A stretch of DNA of 17,880 nt from the NCBI GenBank assembly GCA_964581355.1, contig CAZOOA010000057.1, forward strand, positions 1 through 17,880, written 5' to 3'. This stretch comes from CAZOOA01 sp964581355. GTDB lineage: Bacteria; Bacillota; Dethiobacteria; DTU022; UBA8154. The stretch's first letter is position 1. Every line of letters begins with the position of its first letter. Made by a program: the position numbers and the translations under genes. Below, in pieces: positions 6,102 to 13,711 of this stretch. A model generated the notes under the pieces. The model was not told the origin of the DNA, searched no databases, and saw nothing but the letters and a program-made list of their open reading frames with translations.

Positions 6102-8933
6102 TTAGCTCAACTCCAGTGGATACATATGATACCAATCATTTCCAACTTTAAGGTCAACTTTTAAGGGCACAGAAAGAGAATAGGTGTTTTCCATGATCTC
6201 CCGGATCCATGGTGCGGTGCTGTCCAGTGCTTCGGCAGCTAACTCAAAGATAAGTTCATCATGCACCTGGAGCAGCATAGCCACAAGATCTTCTTGTGCC
6301 TCCAGTTCCCGGTCAATTGCCACCATAGCAGCTTTGATTATATCCGCGGCCGAGCCCTGGATCGGGGTATTTCGGGCCATCCGCTCTGCAAAACTGCGGC
6401 GGGAGTGGTTGCGGTGGTTTATGTCTGCCAGGTAACGCCTGCGGTTCATAACCGTTGTAACAAAACCCCTTTCCCTGGCCTGCCCGATACAGTCTTCAAC
6501 AAAATTTTTGACCCCGGGATAACGGGCAAAATAGTTTTCAATATATTCCCTGGCCTCAGCCCTGGAAATCCCCAGGTCCTGGGAAAGCCCGTAATCACTC
6601 ATCCCGTATATAATCCCAAAATTTACGGCCTTGGCCCGGCTCCTCATTAACGAGGTCACTTCTTCCAGGGAAACGCCAAAAACTTCCGCTGCTGTCCGGG
6701 TATGGATATCCTGATCCCGGTTGAATGCATCAATCAGGTTGGGATCCCTGGAAAGATGGGCCATGATCCTCAGTTCTATCTGTGAATAATCTGCAGCCAG
6801 AAGAACCTTTCCCTCTTTTGAAGGGGTAAAAGCCTGGCGCAGTCGGCGCCCCTCTTCTAATCTTATGGGTATGTTCTGCAGGTTGGGGTCTTTGCTGCTC
6901 AGCCGGCCCGTGGCGGTGACTGCTTGGTTAAAGGTAGTATGGATTTTCCCGGTTTTCGGGTGAATCAGGGGACGCAACCCCTCCAGGTACGTATTTTTAA
7001 TCTTGGATAAAGTTCTATATTGGAGCAACCTGGCTGCAATAGGATAAGATTTAGCCAGCTCTTCCAATACTTGGGCGTCTGTTGAGTATCCCGTCTTGAT
7101 CTTCTTGATGGTCGGAAGGTTTAGTTTTTCAAAAAGGATATATGATAGCTGTTTGGGGGAGTTCAGGTTAAACCGCTCACCGGCAAGATCGAATATTTCT
7201 TCTTCCAGGCGGGTCATATTGTGTTCAATCTCCTGGCTGATCTTGTTCAGGATCCCTTCCTGCACCTTGATCCCGTTCAGTTCCATCCGGGCCAAAACCC
7301 TGACCAGTGGAAGTTCCAGGTCGTAATAAAGCTGTTCAAGCTGGCGAAGATTTAAATTATCTTCCAAAACCTCTTTTAATGATAAAAGATGCTGGCTGCC
7401 CAGGGTTAGAAAGTGCTTCTTCTGTTCCTGCCTGGTATGTTCATCCGCTTTTTTTTCCGGTTCCGGAAGAGCTTTTCCCAGGTACTCTTCCGTTAAAAGA
7501 GGCAAGGCATAAGATGATTTATCGGGGTCAATCAGGTACGCAGCCAATGCAGTATCAAACCACCGGCAGGATGCAGGTTCTCCGAGCGTGAGCAATTGCT
7601 TGATGAAAGGTTTTAGTTCATGGGTCAGGAATATTTTCCCGGGATCCTCCCAAACAACCTTCATGGCCTGGAAAAAATCTGCAACCGAAAAACCCCCATG
7701 CCGAAAGTTTATGTAATAACATTTCGTTTCCCCTGCAGATAGTGCCAAATCCTGCAGCTCATCCTGCCCGTCTTTTCGATTAATCCAAGTAAAACAGGAC
7801 AGGACCGGATAAGTCCTCAGCACATTGACGCAGTCAACCAGCTGCTCTGCTGTTTCAACAGGAACGGACTGCATTTTTTCTTCCTCTTCATCCTGGTAAG
7901 GAAGCAGGAGCTGACCCGAAGACTGCCCCTCTTCTTCAGCATATCCCCGGGAAGAGCCGTCTTCCAGCAGGTTGGACTGCACAAAAGGCTCATTATCCTT
8001 TGCTTCACGAAAATATTCTTTCCCGGGTTTCTTCTCATGGATTGCAGCAAGCTCAGGAATTTTTTCTATGATACTTTTAAATTCTAGTTGTGTGAACAAC
8101 TGGTAAATCTTGTTCCAATCGGCACCCTGGTCAGGAGATCCCTCAAACTGGAAGGAAACCGGGACGTCTGTTCTGATTTGAACCAACTCCCGGCTGAGAA
8201 AAGCCTGATCAATATTCTGCCTTAGATTCTCTCCCATTTTGCCGGGTATTTCGTCCAGGCGCCTGGAGATCTCTTCCAAAGACCCGTAATCCTTTAACAG
8301 TTGGAGAGCCCTTTTTTCCCCTATCCCGGGCACACCTGGAACATTATCGGAGCTGTCCCCTTTAAGGGCTTTAAAGTCAACCCACTGCTCAGGGTGCAGG
8401 CTGTATTTTTCCTGCAATTTATCTGGCCCATATTCTTCCAGCTGGCTGATCCCTTTGCGTGTAATTAGGGATTTAATTGATGGAGTCAAAAGTTGATAAA
8501 AATCGGCATCAGCGGTAACAATAACTACTTCCATCCCTTTTTGCTCGACTTCTCGGGCATAAGTGCCGATAATATCATCTGCCTCGTAGCCTTCCAGTTC
8601 GTAAATGGGGATGTTAAAACCCTGGATAATCTCTTTGATCACCGGAACCTGTTCTTTTAACTCGTCGGGTGTCTTTTCCCGGGTGGCTTTGTACTGCTCA
8701 TACTGCTGGTGGCGGAATGTAGGCCCCGGGTAATCAAAAGCTACAGCGAGATGACCCGGCCTTCTCTCTTCCCTTAACCTTAAAAGCATGTTGACGAAAC
8801 CCAGTACAGCATTGGTGTGCATCCCGCTTTTTGTCTGCAGTTCCAGGGGAAGAGCATAAAAAGCCCGGTAGGCCAAGCTGTGACCATCCAGGATAAAAAA
8901 AGACTGTTTTTCTTCTTCTGGTTGTCCTTCCAC
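6102..8933 (-). CDS. polA: DNA polymerase I (5' nuclease, inactive 3' exonuclease, polymerase)
   Basis: Fills gaps and removes RNA primers in replication and repair. The N-terminal 5' nuclease (about 10-295) has D16, D67, EADD (117-120), D142/D144, KGDSSDN (191-197) and the helix-hairpin-helix PGVPGIG. An acidic low-complexity linker (about 298-355) follows. The 3'-5' exonuclease-like domain (about 356-535) lacks the metal-binding acids: the first motif reads LSCFTW where D-x-E is expected, and the second has KPFI in place of KYDR, so proofreading is predicted absent, as in the Bacillus enzymes. The polymerase has TATGRLSS (673-680), motif A DYSQIE (715-720), motif B R766-K768-F772-Y776 and motif C VHDE (890-893). 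F772 matches the E. coli residue that limits dideoxynucleotide use. GTG 8933 has a perfect AGGAGGT six bases away. At 943 residues it is longer than most Firmicute homologues, mainly through the linker. Confidence 0.98.
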   Translation of the reverse strand: MEGQPEEEKQSFFILDGHSLAYRAFYALPLELQTKSGMHTNAVLGFVNMLLRLREERRPGHLAVAFDYPGPTFRHQQYEQYKATREKTPDELKEQVPVIKEIIQGFNIPIYELEGYEADDIIGTYAREVEQKGMEVVIVTADADFYQLLTPSIKSLITRKGISQLEEYGPDKLQEKYSLHPEQWVDFKALKGDSSDNVPGVPGIGEKRALQLLKDYGSLEEISRRLDEIPGKMGENLRQNIDQAFLSRELVQIRTDVPVSFQFEGSPDQGADWNKIYQLFTQLEFKSIIEKIPELAAIHEKKPGKEYFREAKDNEPFVQSNLLEDGSSRGYAEEEGQSSGQLLLPYQDEEEEKMQSVPVETAEQLVDCVNVLRTYPVLSCFTWINRKDGQDELQDLALSAGETKCYYINFRHGGFSVADFFQAMKVVWEDPGKIFLTHELKPFIKQLLTLGEPASCRWFDTALAAYLIDPDKSSYALPLLTEEYLGKALPEPEKKADEHTRQEQKKHFLTLGSQHLLSLKEVLEDNLNLRQLEQLYYDLELPLVRVLARMELNGIKVQEGILNKISQEIEHNMTRLEEEIFDLAGERFNLNSPKQLSYILFEKLNLPTIKKIKTGYSTDAQVLEELAKSYPIAARLLQYRTLSKIKNTYLEGLRPLIHPKTGKIHTTFNQAVTATGRLSSKDPNLQNIPIRLEEGRRLRQAFTPSKEGKVLLAADYSQIELRIMAHLSRDPNLIDAFNRDQDIHTRTAAEVFGVSLEEVTSLMRSRAKAVNFGIIYGMSDYGLSQDLGISRAEAREYIENYFARYPGVKNFVEDCIGQARERGFVTTVMNRRRYLADINHRNHSRRSFAERMARNTPIQGSAADIIKAAMVAIDRELEAQEDLVAMLLQVHDELIFELAAEALDSTAPWIREIMENTYSLSVPLKVDLKVGNDWYHMYPLELS

Positions 8934-9017
8934 AGTTTAACCTCCTGGTAGAAAGATATTATTGAGCAAGGGCATGGTTCCAGTTTCTATTCCGTTCCTC
9001 TCAGCAGCGGCAAATAG

Positions 9018-9046
9018 AAAAACACTGCCAAAGTATATACGGCAGT
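9018..9046 (-). terminator. Intrinsic terminator of the riboflavin operon
   Basis: On the minus strand a 6-bp stem ACTGCC/GGCAGT (9041-9046 with 9024-9029), loop of 11 nt, is followed after one G by five Ts (9022-9018). It lies 65 nt past the ribH stop and about 85 nt before polA, so it separates the rib operon from the polA group. The stem is short, so partial read-through is possible. Confidence 0.6.
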
Positions 9047-9110
9047 TTGCAGCCAACCAAAACTTCTTTGCCTTCTTACCAGTAAATATTGGCGAAATGG
9101 TCCGCACTCG

Positions 9111-9584
9111 CTACCCTAATTTATACAGAAGGTCAACCATTTCGATGGCGCCCAAGGCCGAATCCCATCCTTTATTGCCCGCCTTGGAACCAGCTCTTTC
9201 AATAGCCTGCTCCAGGGTATCGCTGGTAATGACCCCAAACATAACGGGTATTTCCATTTCCAAGCTTACCAACGCCACTCCCTTGGTAACCTCTGAAGCA
9301 ACATAATCAAAGTGAGGCGTATCCCCGCGAATTACAGCACCCAGGCAGATTATCGCATCAAAACGACCGCTTTTGGCCGCTTTTTTTGCCAGCAGGGGTA
9401 TTTCAAAGGAACCCGGCACCCAGATAACTTCAATATCTTCATCCCTTGCTTCATGCCGTTTGAGACCATCCAGGGCGCCGTCCAAAAGCTTGGAAGATAT
9501 GAGCTCATTAAAACGACTGACTACCAATCCAAAACGATAGCCTTTGGCACTTAAATGACCTTCCACACGTTTTACCAATGTCAT
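9111..9584 (-). CDS. ribH: 6,7-dimethyl-8-ribityllumazine synthase
   Basis: Condenses 5-amino-6-ribitylaminouracil with 3,4-dihydroxy-2-butanone 4-phosphate to make lumazine, the penultimate riboflavin step. The family usually forms 60-subunit capsids or pentamers. Visible features: F25-N26 near the substrate site, GSFEIP (58-63), AVIRGDTPHFDYV (83-95) with general base H91, FGVITSDTLEQAIER (116-130) and the end segment AGNKGWDSA (135-143). The length of 157 is normal. ATG 9584 has AAGGA upstream. It is the last gene of the rib operon, 38 nt after ribBA, with a terminator downstream. Confidence 0.98.
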   Translation of the reverse strand: MTLVKRVEGHLSAKGYRFGLVVSRFNELISSKLLDGALDGLKRHEARDEDIEVIWVPGSFEIPLLAKKAAKSGRFDAIICLGAVIRGDTPHFDYVASEVTKGVALVSLEMEIPVMFGVITSDTLEQAIERAGSKAGNKGWDSALGAIEMVDLLYKLG

Positions 9585-9622
9585 CCACCATCCTTCATTA
9601 AAACTGTGTTTTATGGTTTTTA

Positions 9623-10834
9623 CTATTCTTTTCTGAATTCCAGCAGGTGTCCCAGTTTGTTCTTCTTCGTTTGCAGGTAATACTGGTTGTATTCTCCTAC
9701 AGGAATTTCCAGGGGAATCCGCTCTATGATGGTTAAGTCATATCCTTCCAGGCCTTTAATCTTCCGGGGATTGTTCGTTAACAAGCGCATTTTTTTAACT
9801 CCGAGCTCCACCAGTATCTGGGCCCCTACGCCGTAATCCCGCAAGTCTGAAGGAAAGCCCAGCTCTTCGTTAGCTTCTACCGTATCGCGGCCACAATCCT
9901 GCAGGTGGTAGGCCCTTAACTTGTTGATCAACCCGATACCCCGGCCTTCCTGGCGCATATAAATAATAATACCAGTACCTTCTTCAGAGATTTGTTTCAT
10001 CGCCTGGCTCAATTGCCGGCCGCAATCGCAACGCAGTGACCCCAGGACATCACCTGTGAGACATTCCGAGTGGACCCGGACCAGCACCGGCTGCTCCGGA
10101 TCAATCTCCCCTTGAACCAGGGCCAGATGTGTTTTATGGTCTACATTATTATCATAGGCGATCAATTGGAAATCCCCATAAACCGTTGGCAAGACCGTTT
10201 CAGCCGCCCGCCAGACCAACTGCTCTTTCTTCATCCGGTACTGGATTAAATCTGCAATGGTAATGATCTTTAAATCATGCTCTCTCACGAATTTCATTAA
10301 TTCAGGCACACGGGACATGGTGCCATCCTCATTCATAATCTCACATATTACACCAGCAGGATAAAGGCCAGCCAATTTGGACAAATCGACAACAGCTTCC
10401 GTATGCCCGGCCCTGCGAAGCACGCCACCTTCTTTAGCCCGCAGTGGAAAAATGTGCCCGGGGCGGGTAAAATCGGCAGGTTTTGCCGCGGGGTCAATGA
10501 TTTTCTGAATGGTCAGTGCCCGCTCATGGGCAGAAATTCCGGTCGTGGCCTCTTTTGCATCGACGGAAACAGTAAATGCCGTTTCATGGCTGTCGGTGTT
10601 GTGGGTAACCATCAGGGGGAAGTCAAGCTCATCAATGCGTTCGGCTGTTAAAGGAACACAAATCAATCCCCGCCCATAGCGGGCCATGAAATTGATGGCA
10701 TCCGGGGTTACTTTATCTGCGGCCATGACCAGGTCGCCTTCATTTTCCCGGTCTTCATCATCAACCACAACAACCATTTTTCCAGTCTTTAAATCTTCAA
10801 TTGCCTCCTCAATGGTATTAAACGTATCCCGCAA
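9623..10834 (-). CDS. ribBA: Bifunctional DHBP synthase / GTP cyclohydrolase II
   Basis: Supplies both riboflavin precursors: the N-terminal half makes 3,4-dihydroxy-2-butanone 4-phosphate from ribulose 5-phosphate, and the C-terminal half opens GTP. Numbered from the chosen start (403 residues), the RibB half has DDEDRENEGD (25-34), GHIFPL (126-131) and RAGHTEA (141-147). The RibA half has the zinc cysteines C258, C269 and C271 (HSECLTGD, RCDCGRQ), RQEGRGIGL (294-302) and DLRDYGVGAQIL (330-341). Both halves look intact. The frame is open to a TTG at 10852 with no SD, but TTG 10834 has AGGAGAGG six bases upstream and gives a family-like N-terminus, so I use it. It lies about 40 nt after ribE in the order ribD-ribE-ribBA-ribH known from Bacillus. 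Confidence 0.97.
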   Translation of the reverse strand: MRDTFNTIEEAIEDLKTGKMVVVVDDEDRENEGDLVMAADKVTPDAINFMARYGRGLICVPLTAERIDELDFPLMVTHNTDSHETAFTVSVDAKEATTGISAHERALTIQKIIDPAAKPADFTRPGHIFPLRAKEGGVLRRAGHTEAVVDLSKLAGLYPAGVICEIMNEDGTMSRVPELMKFVREHDLKIITIADLIQYRMKKEQLVWRAAETVLPTVYGDFQLIAYDNNVDHKTHLALVQGEIDPEQPVLVRVHSECLTGDVLGSLRCDCGRQLSQAMKQISEEGTGIIIYMRQEGRGIGLINKLRAYHLQDCGRDTVEANEELGFPSDLRDYGVGAQILVELGVKKMRLLTNNPRKIKGLEGYDLTIIERIPLEIPVGEYNQYYLQTKKNKLGHLLEFRKE

Positions 10835-10872
10835 GTCAATCCTCTCCTTCAATTTTCACAGATCCCAATAAT

Positions 10873-11532
10873 TTAAAAGCCTTTTTCTTTTAAAAATTCA
10901 TAAGAAATCCTACTTTTATTCCTCCCCGGGCTTGCTTCGACCTCGGTCCCTGACAAAAGTTTTTCCACGTATTTGGCCAACATATCCGCTTCCAGGTTCA
11001 CGGTATCGCCCCTTTGCTTATACCGGAAGGTGGTAATACCGGCCGTATGGGGAATTAATGAGACGGTAAACCAGTTGTGTCCTACATCAACTACTGTCAG
11101 ACTGATCCCATCGACAGCGATAGAACCTTTTTTGATGATATATCGCATTACTTCATCCGGGGCACTGATTTTTTTGACCAATGCGTTAGCTTCGGTTCTT
11201 TCAGCAATAATTTCTCCCGTGCTGTCCACATGGCCGGACAAAAAATGACCACCCAGCCTTCCCCCAACGGGCAGTGCTCTTTCCAGGTTCACCCGATCTC
11301 CAGGTTTTAGCAGATGAAGATTGGTCTTTCTAAGAGTTTCAGGCATCACATCAGCGTAAAATATGGTCGAAGAACGACGAACTACTGTCAGGCAAACCCC
11401 GTTGACGGCTATGCTGTCACCGATGGCCAGATCATCCATGACTTGGCCTGCCTTGACTACCAGGCTAACTCCGGCACCTGCATGCTCCTGGTTAACCAGT
11501 TCCCCTAATTCTTCCACGATCCCCGTGAACAT
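10873..11532 (-). CDS. ribE: Riboflavin synthase alpha subunit
   Basis: Dismutates two lumazine molecules into riboflavin and the ribitylaminouracil that RibH reuses. It has two internally repeated lumazine-binding domains: repeat 1 starts MFTGIVEELG and contains SIAVNGVCLTVV (40-51), repeat 2 starts near GHFLSGHVD (95-103) and contains SIAVDGISLTVV (137-148). C47 and the histidines H96 and H101 are conserved. The C-terminal helix region (about 185-195) would form the trimer contacts; a polar tail follows. Length (219) is normal. ATG 11532 has a near-perfect AGGAGG seven bases upstream, located inside the ribD reading frame; the two genes overlap by 41 bp. The name ribE follows Bacillus-type nomenclature (ribC in E. 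coli). Confidence 0.97.
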   Translation of the reverse strand: MFTGIVEELGELVNQEHAGAGVSLVVKAGQVMDDLAIGDSIAVNGVCLTVVRRSSTIFYADVMPETLRKTNLHLLKPGDRVNLERALPVGGRLGGHFLSGHVDSTGEIIAERTEANALVKKISAPDEVMRYIIKKGSIAVDGISLTVVDVGHNWFTVSLIPHTAGITTFRYKQRGDTVNLEADMLAKYVEKLLSGTEVEASPGRNKSRISYEFLKEKGF

Positions 11533-12646
11533 CTACATCCCTCCTGGTGGGATAGCCAATTACAAGCAAATCATTATCCAACTGCTTCAGCTCAATTTTT
11601 TCTACAACCCGGGACTCACTCAACTTTCCTATCCCTTCTCCTTCGAAGGGGGTTGGTGCTTTTTTTCCGCCTAAAAGCAAAGGAGCGACAAACAAGTAAA
11701 CCTTATCAATCAGGTCCTGTTCCAACAGGGAGTAGTTTAAAACGCCTCCACCTTCTACAAGAAGGACACTAATCTCACGCCTGCCCAGCTCATACATCAA
11801 TTCAGTAAGGTTAACCTTTCCTTCCCCATCTGCAGGAAGTATCATGATATCTGCACCCATTGCTTCCAGGGCTTCCTTTTTATCCCTGGGTATGGCAGCA
11901 GTGGTAGCTAACAGGGTTTTACCAGCCTTTGGTTCATTCAAGACCTTTGCCTTCAGGGGTATCCGGCCCTGGCTGTCAACTATGATGCGAAAGGGCTGCA
12001 AAATACTTTCCCACTCATCCAAGCGGACAGTGAGAAGGGGGTCATCCTGTAAAACGGTATTGATCCCCACCATAATCCCATCGCTCATGGAGCGCAGCTT
12101 ATGGACAAAACTTCTAGATTTTTCCCCGCTGATCCACTGAGATTCACCCTCCTGAGTGGCAATTTTTCCATCGAGTGTCATGGCTGATTTTACAACAATA
12201 AAAGGCATTTTTGTCGTGATATATTTAACAAATACTTCATTTAAGCGAAGCGCTTTTTCTTCCAGTATCCCTGTTTTAACCTTTATTCCCGCTCCCTGGA
12301 GCTTATTGATTCCGCGCCCGGAGACCAGCGGGTTCGGGTCTTCTGTAGCGATGACTGCTTTGCGAATCCCGGCTTTTATTAATGCATCCACACAAGGTGG
12401 CGTTCTTCCCTGGTGAGAACAAGGTTCCAGGTTGACATACAAAGTAGCACCTTCTGCTTTTTCCCCGGCATCCTCCAGGGCAATAATTTCGGCATGTGCC
12501 TGCCCCGCAGTTTCGTGATAGCCGGTCCCAACCACTTCCCCGTCTTTAACCAGTACGGCCCCGACCATGGGATTGGGGTTGGTTTTGCCCAGACCCTGCC
12601 GTGCCAGGTCCAGGGCCATCCACATAAATCGCTCATCAGATTCCAT
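11492..12646 (-). CDS. ribD: Bifunctional diaminohydroxyphosphoribosylaminopyrimidine deaminase / 5-amino-6-(5-phosphoribosylamino)uracil reductase
   Basis: Carries out the second and third steps of riboflavin synthesis. The N-terminal zinc deaminase (about 1-145) has the proton shuttle HAE (51-53) and zinc cysteines C76 and C85 in PCSHQGRTPPC. The reductase domain (about 148-365) has SAMTLDGKIA (154-163), the NADPH-site segment around DGIMVGINTVLQDDPLLTVR (189-208) and VEGGG (297-301). The usual family end is reached near GYPT at 364-367, but the frame continues for 17 more mostly polar residues (arginine, glycine, aspartate) and overlaps ribE by 41 bp. ATG 12646 has AGAGGTG upstream. It is the first gene of the operon, about 35 nt after the predicted transcription start. 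Confidence 0.98.
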   Translation of the reverse strand: MESDERFMWMALDLARQGLGKTNPNPMVGAVLVKDGEVVGTGYHETAGQAHAEIIALEDAGEKAEGATLYVNLEPCSHQGRTPPCVDALIKAGIRKAVIATEDPNPLVSGRGINKLQGAGIKVKTGILEEKALRLNEVFVKYITTKMPFIVVKSAMTLDGKIATQEGESQWISGEKSRSFVHKLRSMSDGIMVGINTVLQDDPLLTVRLDEWESILQPFRIIVDSQGRIPLKAKVLNEPKAGKTLLATTAAIPRDKKEALEAMGADIMILPADGEGKVNLTELMYELGRREISVLLVEGGGVLNYSLLEQDLIDKVYLFVAPLLLGGKKAPTPFEGEGIGKLSESRVVEKIELKQLDNDLLVIGYPTRRDVDVHGDRGRIRGTG

Positions 12647-12687
12647 TCACCGCTCACCTCTTACGTTACCTGGATCAAGTTATTCAA

Positions 12688-12716
12688 ATTATAACACAAA
12701 GCTACAGTTGATTAAA
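12688..12716 (-). promoter_or_regulatory. SigA-type promoter of the ribDE-BA-H operon
   Basis: On the minus strand TTTAAT (12716-12711), a 17-nt spacer and a perfect TATAAT (12693-12688) preceded by TG at the extended -10 position. Transcription would begin near 12681, leaving a leader of about 35 nt before the ribD ATG. The -35 overlaps the rpe stop codon. The -35 is weak (3 of 6), compensated by the extended -10. Confidence 0.7.
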
Positions 12717-13386
12717 CTTTCTTTTCCTGTACAGGTAGATGTTTAAATGCCTGGATTACATCCTCTGGTCGTTCAGCACCAAAAAGGGCCGATCCTGCTA
12801 CCAGCACATCGGCCCCTGCATCAATAATAGAAGCAGCGGTTTTTTCATTGACACCACCATCTACCTGGATATAATATTTCAGCCCACCCTGGGCCCTTTT
12901 GTTTGCCAGGTGTTCAATTTTGGAAAGGACAGAAGGGATAAAGGCTTGGCCGGCAAAACCGGGGTTAACAGACATAACCAATACCAGGTCCAGGTCTTCC
13001 AGACTATAATCCAGGACTGCCGGAGTCGTCGCAGGATTTAACGCAACTCCAGCTTTACAACCGGAATTGCGAATTTCCTGGATGACCCGGTTTAAATGCA
13101 CGCTTGCTTCGGCATGCACACAGATCAAGTCTGCCCCTGACTGGGCAAAATCTGTAATAAAATGTTCCGGACGCTGGACCATGAGATGGACATCCATAAA
13201 CAAGTTGACCTGCGGTCGCAAGGCTTTTACAACCAGGGGGCCCATGGTTATGTTAGGAACAAAATGTCCATCCATTACATCCACATGAAGCCAGTCTGCT
13301 CCGGCTAATTCCATGCGCTGCACATCCCGGGCCAGGGAGGCAAAATCCGCAGATAATATCGACGGTGCCACTTTTACCTGTCTCAT
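12712..13386 (-). CDS. rpe: Ribulose-phosphate 3-epimerase
   Basis: Interconverts ribulose 5-phosphate and xylulose 5-phosphate in the pentose phosphate pathway; ribulose 5-phosphate is also the substrate of RibB in the next operon. It is a TIM barrel of 224 residues with S9, metal ligands H34, D36, H67 and D176, catalytic acids D36 and D176, M38 and M69 beside the site, the phosphate segment MSVNPGFAGQ (138-147) and GSA (198-200). ATG 13386 has AAGGAG six bases upstream. It follows rsgA as in Bacillus, but here a 325-bp structured gap separates them. Its stop codon overlaps the -35 of the rib promoter. Confidence 0.98.
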   Translation of the reverse strand: MRQVKVAPSILSADFASLARDVQRMELAGADWLHVDVMDGHFVPNITMGPLVVKALRPQVNLFMDVHLMVQRPEHFITDFAQSGADLICVHAEASVHLNRVIQEIRNSGCKAGVALNPATTPAVLDYSLEDLDLVLVMSVNPGFAGQAFIPSVLSKIEHLANKRAQGGLKYYIQVDGGVNEKTAASIIDAGADVLVAGSALFGAERPEDVIQAFKHLPVQEKKV

Positions 13387-13413
13387 TGTTAACTCCTTAA
13401 AAAAGAATCGGAA

Positions 13414-13442
13414 TTCAACAGCAAGAATACTTTTAGTATGAA
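13414..13442 (+). promoter_or_regulatory. Weak candidate promoter facing the structured RNA region
   Basis: On the plus strand TTCAAC (13414-13419), a 17-nt spacer and TATGAA (13437-13442). Transcription would start near 13449, just before the closing stem of the GC-rich rod. Matches are only 3 of 6 and 4 of 6. A 5-bp hairpin ATACT/AGTAT (13427-13439) overlaps the -10. This is the only hint of strand for the RNA candidate. Confidence 0.25.
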
Positions 13443-13680
13443 AAACCGTGTTTTGGCGCTGTCGTCCGGGCTACTGGGTAACTCTGTGGAAGGCGTTAGG
13501 GTTCCCTCAGGGTCCTCGGGCGGCCTCCCCGGTTTAAATCCCGTCCGGGGCCGCCCGAGAACCTTCGGTCACCAAGCGCCTTTGGCCACAGAGACCAACG
13601 TCGCCGGACGAATGCGCCATCTCCCCGGTTAGGGGTGGAGTTTGAAAACCAGCACTTCGAACGTAAGCAAGGTTTTTCAT
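13438..13680. ncRNA. Candidate structured RNA: long GC-rich rod in the rsgA-rpe gap
   Basis: The 13387-13711 gap has no convincing gene but folds extensively. The core 13454-13619 is one long imperfect hairpin. From the base it has: TGGCGC/GCGCCA (13454-59 with 13614-19); TCGTCCGG/CCGGACGA (13462-69 with 13604-11); an internal loop of 12 by 10 nt; CTCTGTGG/CCACAGAG (13482-89 with 13586-93); AAGGCG/CGCCTT (13490-95 with 13577-82); and an apical stem of 9 plus 6 bp with a 3-nt bulge (13515-23 with 13551-59, 13527-32 with 13545-50). A second small hairpin is at 13621-13640. The region is bounded by a perfect 10-bp inverted repeat (13438-47, 13671-80). The stem-large bubble-stem layout recalls 6S RNA, but sequence identity is not shown. 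Alternatives are an operon-internal RNA element on the minus strand or a small non-coding mobile element. Strand is undecided; a weak promoter favours plus. Confidence 0.45.
13644..13678. terminator. Possible bidirectional terminator hairpin
   Basis: GAAAACC (13644-13650) pairs with GGTTTTTC (13671-13678) with one bulged T; a GC/GC pair can extend it inward. The A-tract and T-tract on opposite arms would allow termination in either direction. The right arm is also the partner of ATGAAAAACC at 13438-13447, so the two pairings exclude each other. Confidence 0.3.
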
Positions 13681-13711
13681 CCCCTGTTGTGGCTCGATAG
13701 AGCCGTGGCGG

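Noticed and set aside
8934..9017. Promoter for the polA group
   Set aside because: Only weak matches (CTGGAA, 16 nt, TAATAT); not strong enough to annotate.
13527..13550. tRNA T-arm-like sequence (GGTTTAAATCCCG) inside the rod
   Set aside because: No acceptor, D or anticodon stems can be formed around it; the bases are better explained as the apical loop of the long hairpin.
13438..13632. Plus-strand 64-codon open frame in the rsgA-rpe gap
   Set aside because: No SD, composition dictated by the inverted repeats, no recognisable protein; treated as chance in a structured region.
13438..13680. SRP RNA, RNase P RNA, tmRNA or T-box as the identity of the rod
   Set aside because: I could not find the SRP GGAA tetraloop region, the RNase P core, a tmRNA tRNA-like end or the T-box GGTGG-ACCGCG-type signal on either strand.
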